In this document: piece by piece, positions 7,069-13,763 of the stretch
How positions within the stretch are numbered: position 1 is the first letter of the stretch
Layout: every line of letters begins with the position of its first letter
Source: Nitrososphaerota archaeon
GTDB lineage: Archaea > Thermoproteota > Nitrososphaeria > Nitrososphaerales > Nitrosopumilaceae
Assembly (NCBI GenBank): GCA_016200035.1
Contig: JACQFM010000035.1
Location: forward strand, 1-23,860
Length of the DNA: 23,860 nt
Direction: 5' to 3'
Notes under the pieces: model-generated
What the model saw: only the letters and a program-made list of their open reading frames with translations
What the model was told of the DNA's origin: nothing
The model's database searches: none
Position numbers and translations under genes: made by a program

Positions 7069-7140
7069 ATGAAAAAGAAGAAGAGATCATTTTCTGAGAG
7101 ATTATCAAAATTTTTCAAAGATTACATCAATGCAAATTAA
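7069..7140 (+). CDS. Candidate 23-aa basic micro-protein
   Basis: ATG 7069 to TAA 7138-7140 encodes a very basic N-terminus (MKKKKR) followed by SFSERLSKFFKDYINAN, which would form an amphipathic helix. It lies in a gap with no longer gene on this strand and has a well-placed TATA-like box. It ends 20 bases before the end of the convergent zinc-finger gene. Length alone gives no statistical support; the promoter spacing and helix character are the reasons for listing it. It could bind nucleic acid or membrane, but no family is recognised. Confidence 0.35.
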   Translation: MKKKKRSFSERLSKFFKDYINAN

Positions 7141-7160
7141 TCAAAGATGAGCAAAGTTTT

Positions 7161-7283
7161 CTAAGCGGTCACCATTTTAATTTCCCTGGCAGAATGGTTT
7201 GAGATATTTTTATGCACAATAACATGGTATTGACTCTTAAATGTCAGATTACATCTGTAACAATGCCATGCTGTCGTGGTCAT
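7161..7283 (-). CDS. Small C2H2 zinc-finger protein (40 aa)
   Basis: Starting at ATG 7283 on the minus strand, 40 codons encode one classical C2H2 finger and little else. Cys8-x2-Cys11-x3-Phe15-x5-Val21-x2-His24-x5-His30 fits the C2H2 consensus, including the core Phe and the aliphatic position (HCYRCNLTFKSQY, then VIVHKNISNH). A basic tail SAREIKMV follows. Single C2H2 fingers of this size are known in archaea and may bind DNA, RNA or protein. A strong TATA-like box lies 22-32 bases upstream, so a leaderless transcript is expected. Chance matching of all six framework positions in a promoter-served ORF is very unlikely. It lies downstream of, and on the same strand as, the Ig/HYR surface protein, but has its own promoter. 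Confidence 0.85.
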   Translation of the reverse strand: MTTTAWHCYRCNLTFKSQYHVIVHKNISNHSAREIKMVTA

Positions 7284-7304
7284 GAATAATCAAGAGCAGT
7301 TTTT

Positions 7305-7315
7305 TGTATATAAAA
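7305..7315 (-). promoter_or_regulatory. TATA box for the C2H2 zinc-finger gene
   Basis: On the minus strand TTTTATATACA, centred 27 nt before the start codon at 7283. No gene lies downstream in the plus direction, so it is assigned to the minus-strand gene. Confidence 0.6.
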
Positions 7316-7401
7316 TCCGCGTAGCTTTTATCCTTTTCAAAGATCCTGCTTTTCACTATAGAAAATTAAATGTCAGGTGCAGGTTTTTTGTTAGAAAGAA
7401 A

Positions 7402-8646
7402 CTAGCTTTTTGTTTTTTCATAGGAAATCAAATACTGGATTCCTAAAACAAAGTCGTCATCTGATATTTTACCTGTCACCCACCAACAGGCGTTATTTTT
7501 GAACCATAATGGCAACACTTGGGAGCCAGATTCGTGTGGTTTTGGAAGTACGATTATTTTTTTTGAAATAAGAGATTCGATTAGCTTAAAATCAGAGCTG
7601 CCAGTCTTGCTGTCACACCATGAACTAGCAGAGTCCTTGACTGACAAAGGAATAGGGGGGCGTGAGGGAAAAACTTCTACCGTAAATGTTCTTACTGCGG
7701 AATTACCTGAAGGATCCTTGCCGGCACACATTACGGTAGTCTTGCCTACTGGAAATAGGGAGTTTGATGAGGGAAAGCATACAGGGTTACTAAGGCCAGC
7801 TACTTCTCCATTAGGTTCTGTATGATACTGAACAACAGCTCCCGAGGAGCTAGATGCTTGAACAGAAATGTTTGTAGGTTGTCTAATCGGTACGGGAGCC
7901 TCATTTACTATATTGGACGAGCCAATCCTAAGTTGTATTATCGTTTCTTGCGGATCCTGTGATAAAGGATCAGTAAAGCTAAATTCAACTACTGAGCCAA
8001 GCTCCAAAGTATGATCGTCAATCTGGCGCGGTATCTTCAGATTGGCATAAAATAGATTAGTGTTAGGACCAGTCTCTCTAAGACCAAATGTTGAAACTTG
8101 GAACGCTGGGTTTGCAAGTGTTGCTTTGAATCCGCCATCGCGAAACTCTACAAGATTCATTGGAATTATGTCAGGTTTACTAGAATCAAGATTCCAGTTG
8201 GGTGCATTTACCCTTAGCACAAAATCCTGACCAATCCTGACACTAGGTGTTGATGAAGAAAGCTGCGAAGTAGAACTTTGTGAAAGGACAACAGATTGTG
8301 TTATAGTTCTAGGATTGCCAGAATAATCTGCCCTCTGATGATAAGTTAGCACAACAACATCGCCATCTTGGAGAGGTCTTCCGTTAACTGTTGCAGGCAG
8401 AGTCAGCTTGAGTGAAAACATCCCAGAGTTAACTGCAGTTTCTGTCATCTCAGATGGTCCAGCTATTGGTGTACCGTTTATCGTAAATTCTACTAGCCCA
8501 GCTGTTGGAATGACATCTATCCCTCTGTGACTAGTGTTGAGGTTGTCGTCTGTTATGTAAAATGTCAAGACTGTTCCAGGAGATGCTGGAACAGCATATG
8601 ATGCTGGAAATGAAATCAAAAGTAGAGCAACTAACATGCTTTTCAT
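7402..8646 (-). CDS. Secreted Ig/HYR-domain surface protein with WIKNNAxWW-type modules
   Basis: A 414-aa exported protein with a signal peptide at about residues 1-18. Two related beta-sandwich modules follow, at about 24-122 and 137-241. They share the pattern LN-S/T...D-IP...LVEF...ET-NS/T-F...L-L/I-P and probably arose by duplication; similar modules occur in S-layer-type proteins of this lineage. Residues about 250-325 are a HYR domain (Cys290 and Cys307, FPVGKTTVMCAGKDPSGN). The C-terminus has a degenerate copy (about 336-370, ending LISKKIIVLPK) and a clear copy (377-408: LPLWFKNNACWW, DDDFVLGIQYLI) of the module found twice in the metalloprotease at 5215. No catalytic motif is seen, so a structural or adhesive role is inferred. 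On the minus strand a TATA-like AATAAAATTAAAC (plus 8670-8682) lies about 30 bases upstream. Confidence 0.75.
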   Translation of the reverse strand: MKSMLVALLLISFPASYAVPASPGTVLTFYITDDNLNTSHRGIDVIPTAGLVEFTINGTPIAGPSEMTETAVNSGMFSLKLTLPATVNGRPLQDGDVVVLTYHQRADYSGNPRTITQSVVLSQSSTSQLSSSTPSVRIGQDFVLRVNAPNWNLDSSKPDIIPMNLVEFRDGGFKATLANPAFQVSTFGLRETGPNTNLFYANLKIPRQIDDHTLELGSVVEFSFTDPLSQDPQETIIQLRIGSSNIVNEAPVPIRQPTNISVQASSSSGAVVQYHTEPNGEVAGLSNPVCFPSSNSLFPVGKTTVMCAGKDPSGNSAVRTFTVEVFPSRPPIPLSVKDSASSWCDSKTGSSDFKLIESLISKKIIVLPKPHESGSQVLPLWFKNNACWWVTGKISDDDFVLGIQYLISYEKTKS

Positions 8647-8743
8647 ACTCCATATTGGATTTACCCGTGTTTAATTTTATTCTAGATTCTCATTGATTTT
8701 TGAATTAAAGATGAAATTGTTAACGGCAAAAAGCTAGGTAGGC

Positions 8744-8753
8744 ATTAAATATA
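8744..8753 (+). promoter_or_regulatory. TATA box before the truncated DUF1059-like gene
   Basis: ATTAAATATA is centred 24 nt before ATG 8773. The promoter looks intact although the gene behind it appears damaged. Confidence 0.45.
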
Positions 8754-8772
8754 CTGAGGCATATTCACTGGC

Positions 8773-8913
8773 ATGGCAAAAAGTATCAAATGTTCGGATG
8801 TAGGTGTTGATTGCGACTGGGGAGCCAGTGCAGCTACATTCTGCAAGGTGGGTAGCTATAATACAAGAAATTTTTATCAAAAAGTAAGATTAGAGGTAAC
8901 CAAGCAATCTTAA
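8773..8913 (+). pseudogene. Truncated or diverged DUF1059-like protein (46 aa)
   Basis: The first 22 or so residues (MAKSIKCSDVGVDCDWGAS) match the start of DUF1059 proteins, including the two Cys (residues 7 and 14). In the family, as I remember it, an acidic helix with a His pair (EEEL...K-V-x-HA...H) follows. Here the sequence changes to FCKVGSYNTRNFYQKV and stops at residue 46, with no acidic run and no His. Neither other frame downstream restores the family pattern. This looks like a gene that lost its 3' half by deletion or replacement. It could still be expressed as a short Cys-containing protein, since promoter and start are in place. The next gene begins 26 bases later. Confidence 0.55.
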
Positions 8914-8939
8914 ATCTTATAACTCTGGTTGTTTCTTGC

Positions 8940-9137
8940 TTGGCAAATTGGAAACATTGGGCACTCTTGGCTTTCTGCTTTGGGCTGATTGGTCTTGGGG
9001 CTTTTGTTTTTTTAAATATAGATCTTGCACATAGAAGACGAGATCTCTACCTCATAATTGCAATATCGGTAGCTCTCTTCATTTCAGGCTGGGTTGGTGT
9101 TTTCAGATTTTCAAGATTTTGGAGACTATTAGATTAA
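8940..9137 (+). CDS. Small two-helix membrane protein
   Basis: A 65-aa protein from a TTG start, the only plausible start in frame. Two membrane helices (about 8-27, LLAFCFGLIGLGAFVFLNI, and 38-56, LIIAISVALFISGWVGVF) are joined by a basic loop (AHRRRDLY) that should face the cytoplasm, with a basic C-terminal FSRFWRLLD. A TATA-like CTTAAATCTTATAAC lies at 8908-8922. No family or function is recognised; small proteins of this form are common in this lineage. Confidence 0.6.
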   Translation: MANWKHWALLAFCFGLIGLGAFVFLNIDLAHRRRDLYLIIAISVALFISGWVGVFRFSRFWRLLD

Positions 9138-9251
9138 GCCATCACCGTATCTGATTAGGACAAAAGTTTCTCAAAATCTGGTTCATCTTTGTTCTATGAT
9201 GCAATTTTCACAAATATGTTATAGATAATAGATAACAAAGCTAGGCAATAC

Positions 9252-9261
9252 TTTTTAATAT
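9252..9261 (+). promoter_or_regulatory. TATA box for the subtilisin-like protease
   Basis: TTTTTAATAT is centred 22 nt before ATG 9279, indicating a leaderless or near-leaderless message and supporting this start over the Met codon that follows it. Confidence 0.5.
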
Positions 9262-9278
9262 CTTACTTCTGGAAAAAA

Positions 9279-10616
9279 ATGATGAAAGGAAAAAGAACAT
9301 CGTTTGTACTTTTGTTTGTACTTGTTCTCACGATGACATTCTCTCTTACTAGTGGTAAAGCAGGTAACCTTGTCGAGGCCCAAAAGGTGCCAGGCCACTA
9401 TATCGTTGTTTTAAAGGATAGTGTGTCAGATCCTGTTGCTGTGGCCAAGGATATTGGTTCAAAGCATGGATTGGGGTTGGGCTTCATATACAGTCATGCC
9501 TTGAAGGGCTTTAGTGCTGATATTCCTGATGCCGTTTTGAATAAAGTGAAAAATGATAAGCGTGTTAGCTATGTAGAGCAGGACCAAGTCGTACAAGCCT
9601 TTGCAGCCTCACCACAAGCAAATCCGAACTCAAACGGTAAAGGTTCTGGATCAAGTGTAACACAGCCCCCCCAAAGATTACCAACAGGAGTTGACAGAAT
9701 TGATGCAGATTTGAGCCAAACTGCAAAGATTGATGGCGTGGATGAAAGAGTAAATGTAAACGTCGCCATAATCGATACAGGCATTGATCTAAAACACCCA
9801 GACCTAAACGCAGTTAATGCAAAGACATGTGTCCCAGGAACTCGAAGTGCAAACGACGACAACGGACATGGAACACATGTAGCAGGAATTGTTGGAGCAA
9901 AAGATAATGGTATTGGAGTTGTAGGAGTAGCACCTGGTGCCACTCTCTACGCTGTAAAAGTACTTGATAAGAGAGGTTCAGGATTTACTTCATGGGTGAT
10001 TTGTGGAATAGACTGGGTGACAGCAAATGCTTCAACTTTTGATATTACCGTAGCCAATATGAGTTTGGGTGGGTCAGGTAGCGATGATGGTAACTGTGGA
10101 CTGATAAATCAAGATGCCATGCACCAAGCGATATGCAATTCTGTCAATAGTGGTGTAGTGTATACCGTGGCAGCTGGAAATAGCTCTGTTGATGCAAGTA
10201 ATCAAGTTCCTGCTGCATACGATGAGGTCATAACGGTTTCAGCAATAGTTGATACTGATGGAATATGTGGTGCAGCTGGGGGTGGTACCTCATATGGAAG
10301 CGACGATTCTTTTGCAAGCTTTAGCAACTATGGTGCAGATGTGGATTTTGCTGCGCCTGGTGTGAACATACTTTCTACATACAAAGGACAAAGCTATGCA
10401 ACACTTAGTGGCACAAGCATGGCAAGTCCTCATGTTGCTGGTGCGGCGGCCCTTTACATAGCAAATCATCTAGGTTCAACTCCTGACCAAGTTAAAAGTG
10501 GATTGCAATCAACTGCTTTGCTACCATCAACAATCTGTGATCATGATGGACATGGAGGCTATAACGTGATAGCCGGAAGAGCAAGTGGACCTCTAGTGTA
10601 TGCTGCATCACCATAG
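9279..10616 (+). CDS. Secreted subtilisin-like serine protease (S8) with I9 propeptide
   Basis: A 445-aa exported endopeptidase. A signal peptide (about 1-35) is followed by an I9 inhibitor/chaperone propeptide (about 38-108, GHYIVVLKDSVSDP through VSYVEQDQVVQA), then a Ser/Gly/Gln-rich linker and the S8 catalytic domain. The triad is Asp166 (AIIDTGID), His197 (NGHGTHVAG) and Ser380 (GTSMASPHVAG); the oxyanion Asn301 sits in AAGNSS. All catalytic motifs are intact. The propeptide should be cleaved off autocatalytically outside the cell. There is no C-terminal anchor, so the mature enzyme is probably released or held by the S-layer. With the metalloprotease at 5215 it makes two secreted proteases within 5.4 kb. 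Confidence 0.95.
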   Translation: MMKGKRTSFVLLFVLVLTMTFSLTSGKAGNLVEAQKVPGHYIVVLKDSVSDPVAVAKDIGSKHGLGLGFIYSHALKGFSADIPDAVLNKVKNDKRVSYVEQDQVVQAFAASPQANPNSNGKGSGSSVTQPPQRLPTGVDRIDADLSQTAKIDGVDERVNVNVAIIDTGIDLKHPDLNAVNAKTCVPGTRSANDDNGHGTHVAGIVGAKDNGIGVVGVAPGATLYAVKVLDKRGSGFTSWVICGIDWVTANASTFDITVANMSLGGSGSDDGNCGLINQDAMHQAICNSVNSGVVYTVAAGNSSVDASNQVPAAYDEVITVSAIVDTDGICGAAGGGTSYGSDDSFASFSNYGADVDFAAPGVNILSTYKGQSYATLSGTSMASPHVAGAAALYIANHLGSTPDQVKSGLQSTALLPSTICDHDGHGGYNVIAGRASGPLVYAASP

Positions 10617-10723
10617 CTTTTGGAAAACTTTTTTGTAACTTACCGTTATTTGTGTACGAAAAGATAAGGAAAATCATGGGTTCCAACAACAATCCTTAAT
10701 TTTAGAATATTTTATTATGTGAT

Positions 10724-11152
10724 ATGCCAAAAGTCAGGGTTGAAAAAACAATAAAGGCTGACAGAGTCAAGGTCTTTAGCACAGTAACTGATTTTGACAA
10801 CCTTCCTGCTAAACTTCCGTCATATTTCAAATCAATGAAAATAGTGAGCAGAGAAGGCAACTCTGTGGTAATAGAGGAATCAGTTAGCATGGGCGGCAGG
10901 GAGATCACGCAAACTGCAAAACATACTCTTACACCACCTGAGAAACATGAAGTTTTCATCATGGACGGGGATGCAAAGGACAGTCACATACTAGAAACAT
11001 ACGAAAGCACATCTGATGGTACAAAGATAACCATAGATGGAGACTTTAAGCTTGCAGGCAAGCTAAAGTTGATAGGTTTTCTTGCTGCTGGTAAGATAAA
11101 AAATAGCATTGAAGAAGTAATGAATGAGTTTGCAAAGATAGTAGAGCATTAA
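10724..11152 (+). CDS. SRPBCC (START/polyketide-cyclase-like) protein
   Basis: A 142-aa cytoplasmic protein with the SRPBCC layout: N-terminal strand and helix (VEKTIKADRVKVFSTVTDFD), a central antiparallel sheet (IVSREGNSVVIEESV), and a long C-terminal helix (AAGKIKNSIEEVMNEFAKIV) closing a hydrophobic cavity. The fold binds hydrophobic ligands; neither ligand nor reaction can be read here. The protein at 21653-22135 shares the SREGNSV segment and the same helix ends, so the two are distant paralogues. A TATA-like CCTTAATTTTA lies at 10694-10704. Confidence 0.8.
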   Translation: MPKVRVEKTIKADRVKVFSTVTDFDNLPAKLPSYFKSMKIVSREGNSVVIEESVSMGGREITQTAKHTLTPPEKHEVFIMDGDAKDSHILETYESTSDGTKITIDGDFKLAGKLKLIGFLAAGKIKNSIEEVMNEFAKIVEH

Positions 11153-11248
11153 TTTATTTTCGCAAAAACACAATAGGAACAAAATAGCAACCATGCTTTA
11201 AAAACTGAAGAGGATTGACTTTTTATTTGGGAACGATGTTTGCTGTTC

Positions 11249-11602
11249 ATGAAAAGAGTAGAGGTGGTAGTAGGTAACATTGATGCCTTCATCATATTAG
11301 AGGCCTTAAAAAAGGCGGGTTTTCCTAGTTATATGTCAAGTACTATACGAGGTAGAGGAAAGTCAAAACGTAGTATAGTAGTAACTTCGGAACACGGAAC
11401 AGTTGGCGATACGATTGAGGAACATATTGTTGACAAAGTCAAATTAGAATTCATCCTAGATGATGGTGATGTCAACAAGGTGGTTTCGATAATTATGGAC
11501 AAAGCAAAAAACTCAGCTCTGGGAGACGGTAAGATATTCATCTCGGATATTCATGATGTAATAAGAATAAGAAGTGGGGAAAGGGGCAACAGAGCTATTT
11601 AA
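11249..11602 (+). CDS. Atypical PII-family signal protein
   Basis: A 117-aa GlnB/GlnK-like trimeric sensor, read from ATG 11249; an in-frame TTG at 11240 would add three residues. Family marks are the opening MKRVEVVV, KVKLEFI, the LGDGKIFIS B-loop and the closing VIRIRSGERGNRAI. The T-loop (about residues 34-62, RGKSKRSIVVTSEHGTVGDT) does not look like canonical GlnB: the RQKGHTE-x-YRG region and its modifiable Tyr are missing. Uridylylation is therefore unlikely, and the target may differ from AmtB or glutamine synthetase. No amt gene is adjacent. It precedes the DUF6659-like gene by 47 bases on the same strand. Confidence 0.8.
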   Translation: MKRVEVVVGNIDAFIILEALKKAGFPSYMSSTIRGRGKSKRSIVVTSEHGTVGDTIEEHIVDKVKLEFILDDGDVNKVVSIIMDKAKNSALGDGKIFISDIHDVIRIRSGERGNRAI

Positions 11603-11649
11603 CAAATTTTTTGAAAAAACTTTATTCATGACAAATAACCATACTAACT

Positions 11650-12030
11650 GTGGATTACAAATCTCTTTACGAAAGCATCATGGCAATAGATCCAAAGATT
11701 CGTTTTGCCACTATATTTGATATGAGTGGAAAGGTCATTCACAGTGGCCATCGTGAGGGTGTAAAGAGTCTTCTAAGTCCTGAGGAAAGTAAAAAATCGC
11801 TTCAACAGGCAATAGACGCTTGGAAGTCTCGAATTACATTCGCAGAAAAAATTGGAAAGGGAAAATATGTTCTTGCGGTGTATGAAAGAATTAAGAGAAT
11901 AACCGTACCTTTAGACGATGAACATCTGATATACATTACAGCTGAAGTAAACGCAGATCATGAAAAAATAATTAACAAAACCTTAAGGCTAAAGCAGGAC
12001 ATGCTTCATAACCCTCAAGGAATGCCTTGA
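11650..12030 (+). CDS. DUF6659-like protein
   Basis: A 126-aa soluble alpha/beta protein from a GTG start. It matches, as I recall it, the lineage-restricted DUF6659 family: YESIMAIDPKIRFATIFDMS, GKVIHSGHREGVKSLLSPEE, KYVLAVYERIKRITVPLD, ending with a DHEKIINKTLRL helix. The N-terminal part recalls small PAS/roadblock-like sensor folds (a strand pair reading I-F-D-x-x-G-K), an impression only. A distant paralogue lies at 14896-15270 on the other strand. Function unknown. The same-strand order PII, this gene, phosphoribosyltransferase with gaps of 47 and 63 bases would permit cotranscription. Confidence 0.7.
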   Translation: MDYKSLYESIMAIDPKIRFATIFDMSGKVIHSGHREGVKSLLSPEESKKSLQQAIDAWKSRITFAEKIGKGKYVLAVYERIKRITVPLDDEHLIYITAEVNADHEKIINKTLRLKQDMLHNPQGMP

Positions 12031-12093
12031 TAAAATCTCAAAGGAACTCATTCATTCAGGCATTAGAAATAATACGGATGTGTAGTTAGAGAT

Positions 12094-12717
12094 TTGTTTG
12101 CAGACAGAAATGAGGCCGGCAGGCTTCTTGCAGAAAAACTTGCAGACATAAAACAAGAGAATTGTATAGTTCTTGCTATTCCACGGGGTGGAGTGGTGGT
12201 TGGAGATCAAATTGCAAAGGCTCTTGGCTGCATGCTAGATGTGGTGATTTCAAAAAAGATCAATCCTCCAGGATATCCAGAATATGCAATTGGGGCAGTA
12301 ATGCCAGACGGAACAATATACTGGAGTCAGGACATGACAGGTTACTTGGAAAACCAGTATCTTGTCAACGAAACAAATGAAAAAAAGACCGAGGCTCAAA
12401 GAAGATTGCAAGAATATAGAGGCAGTGAAAAATACGACCTGAATGGCAAAACTGTAATTTTGGTAGACGATGGTATTGCTACCGGTTCCACGGTTATTGT
12501 AATTTTAAAATGGCTGGAAAAACAAAACCCTAAAAAAATTATTGTTGCATCCCCTGTGATTCCAACACAAACTTATGAGCAAATCAAAAGAATATGCGGT
12601 AAAGTCATTGCGATACTGATTCCTTCCGCCTTTTACTCTGTTAGTGATTTTTATGAAAAATTCAAGCAGGTGTCGGACAGTGAGGTACGCTCTATACTGT
12701 CAAAGTATCAAAGTTAG
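12094..12717 (+). CDS. Phosphoribosyltransferase-family protein
   Basis: A 207-aa cytoplasmic protein from a TTG start; LFADRNEAGRLLAEKL is the usual beginning of this subfamily and no better start is in frame. The type I PRTase PRPP loop VILVDDGIATGST is at residues 121-133. An N-terminal IPRGGVVVGDQIA loop and KKINPPGYPEYAIGAV match the subfamily that pairs with alpha/beta hydrolases in some bacteria; no hydrolase is present here. It would transfer between PRPP and an unknown base, or act as a regulator. Four SIPSAFYSV-type hydrophobic residues near the C-terminus replace a clear base-binding hood. Confidence 0.85.
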   Translation: MFADRNEAGRLLAEKLADIKQENCIVLAIPRGGVVVGDQIAKALGCMLDVVISKKINPPGYPEYAIGAVMPDGTIYWSQDMTGYLENQYLVNETNEKKTEAQRRLQEYRGSEKYDLNGKTVILVDDGIATGSTVIVILKWLEKQNPKKIIVASPVIPTQTYEQIKRICGKVIAILIPSAFYSVSDFYEKFKQVSDSEVRSILSKYQS

Positions 12718-12842
12718 TGTGACAAGAGATTTTCAGATTATGATTTTCACGTGAATCTTGTAGAAGATAAAAATAGTGATTGTTTTAGCTTGTTTTATAA
12801 TTTTTTAATAAAAAATTAGATTAAAATCAAATTTAATCAAAA

Positions 12843-12852
12843 CCTATATGCT
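12843..12852 (+). promoter_or_regulatory. TATA box for the SIMPL protein gene
   Basis: CCTATATGCT is centred 26 nt before ATG 12873, after a very AT-rich spacer. Confidence 0.45.
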
Positions 12853-12872
12853 TACCAGATTATAGAAACTTA

Positions 12873-13655
12873 ATGACAACAAACACAAACAAGATAATGC
12901 TAGTAGCAATTGCAGCTGTTGTAATAATCACAGCTTCACTTGTTGTTAGCATGCAGACATCTGAAAAGCAAGCCTTTGCTCAGCAGCAAGTTCCCTTGTA
13001 CAGAGAGAAGATCATCACTGTTACTGGGACAGCAACAACTACTGCCTCGCCAGATCTGTTGACAATAAGGTTTGGTGTGGAAACTGACGCAAAGACTGCA
13101 AAGGAAGCCATTACAGCAAACTCTGCTGCGATGACCGATGTTGTGGATGCCGTACAGAAGCTTGGCATTACAAAAGAGGAACTCAGTACATCAAGTCTTA
13201 CTATCTATCCAGTATACTCTGATGTGGTTGACCCAAAATTAGGAACTCACAAGTCTGAACTTACTGGATATCGTGCATCAAACATACTGGCCGTCAAAAC
13301 GCAGAAGCTGGATCTTGCTGGAAATATTATTGATGCTGCTACACAAGTTGGAGCAAATAGAGTGGACAGTGTAACCTTCTCTTTGTCTCCAAGTAAACAG
13401 GCCGCAGTTCAAGACGAACTACTTGACAAGGCAGTACTAAATGCAAAGTCCAGAGCAGAAAAGGCACTCTCTCCACTAGGACAAAAAATCATAGGTGTAA
13501 AGCTGGTTAGTCTATCAGAATTTGGCTATCCCCCTCCACCAATTACTTATGCAGGTGCTGAGATGGTCCCAGCTTTCAAGTCTACTCCTGTCTTTTCAGC
13601 AGATCAGGATGTCACAACTACTGCAAACGTCATGTTTCTGATTGGAGACCAGTAG
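12873..13655 (+). CDS. Exported SIMPL (DUF541) domain protein
   Basis: A 260-aa protein with an N-terminal hydrophobic segment (about 8-26) and a likely cleavage site after AFA (about 36). The rest is a SIMPL/DUF541 domain: ITVTGTATTTASPDLLTIRF, the helix carrying AKEAITANSAAMTDVVDAVQ, ITKEELSTSSLTIYPVY, GYRASNILAVKT, and DKAVLNAKSRAEKALSPLGQ. The family includes bacterial outer-envelope and stress-related proteins whose activity is not defined. Its place on the extracellular side next to the cupredoxin fits an envelope role. The start is set by the TATA spacing. Confidence 0.85.
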   Translation: MTTNTNKIMLVAIAAVVIITASLVVSMQTSEKQAFAQQQVPLYREKIITVTGTATTTASPDLLTIRFGVETDAKTAKEAITANSAAMTDVVDAVQKLGITKEELSTSSLTIYPVYSDVVDPKLGTHKSELTGYRASNILAVKTQKLDLAGNIIDAATQVGANRVDSVTFSLSPSKQAAVQDELLDKAVLNAKSRAEKALSPLGQKIIGVKLVSLSEFGYPPPPITYAGAEMVPAFKSTPVFSADQDVTTTANVMFLIGDQ

Positions 13656-13666
13656 CTCCATCACAC

Positions 13667-13680
13667 TTTTTTTATTTTTA
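13667..13680 (+). terminator. T-rich terminator after the SIMPL gene
   Basis: CTTTTTTTATTTTT begins 12 bases after the stop codon. U-tracts like this are the usual archaeal intrinsic termination signal; no stem is needed. Confidence 0.4.
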
Positions 13681-13763
13681 GACTCTGACAGATTTTTAGT
13701 TAATTATGTTAAGCAATGCTTTAATTACATATCAGATAAGCGCGACTAGGGATAAATTAAAAA

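Noticed and set aside
7141..7160. Overlap or rho-like terminator between the convergent micro-ORF and zinc-finger gene
   Set aside because: The 20-base space has no stem or T-tract on either strand.
12746..12817. Palindromes TTCACGTGAA (12746-12755) and an A/T inverted repeat at 12799-12817 before the SIMPL gene
   Set aside because: The second is low-complexity A/T; the first is short and 118 bases from the start. Neither is strong enough to call an operator.
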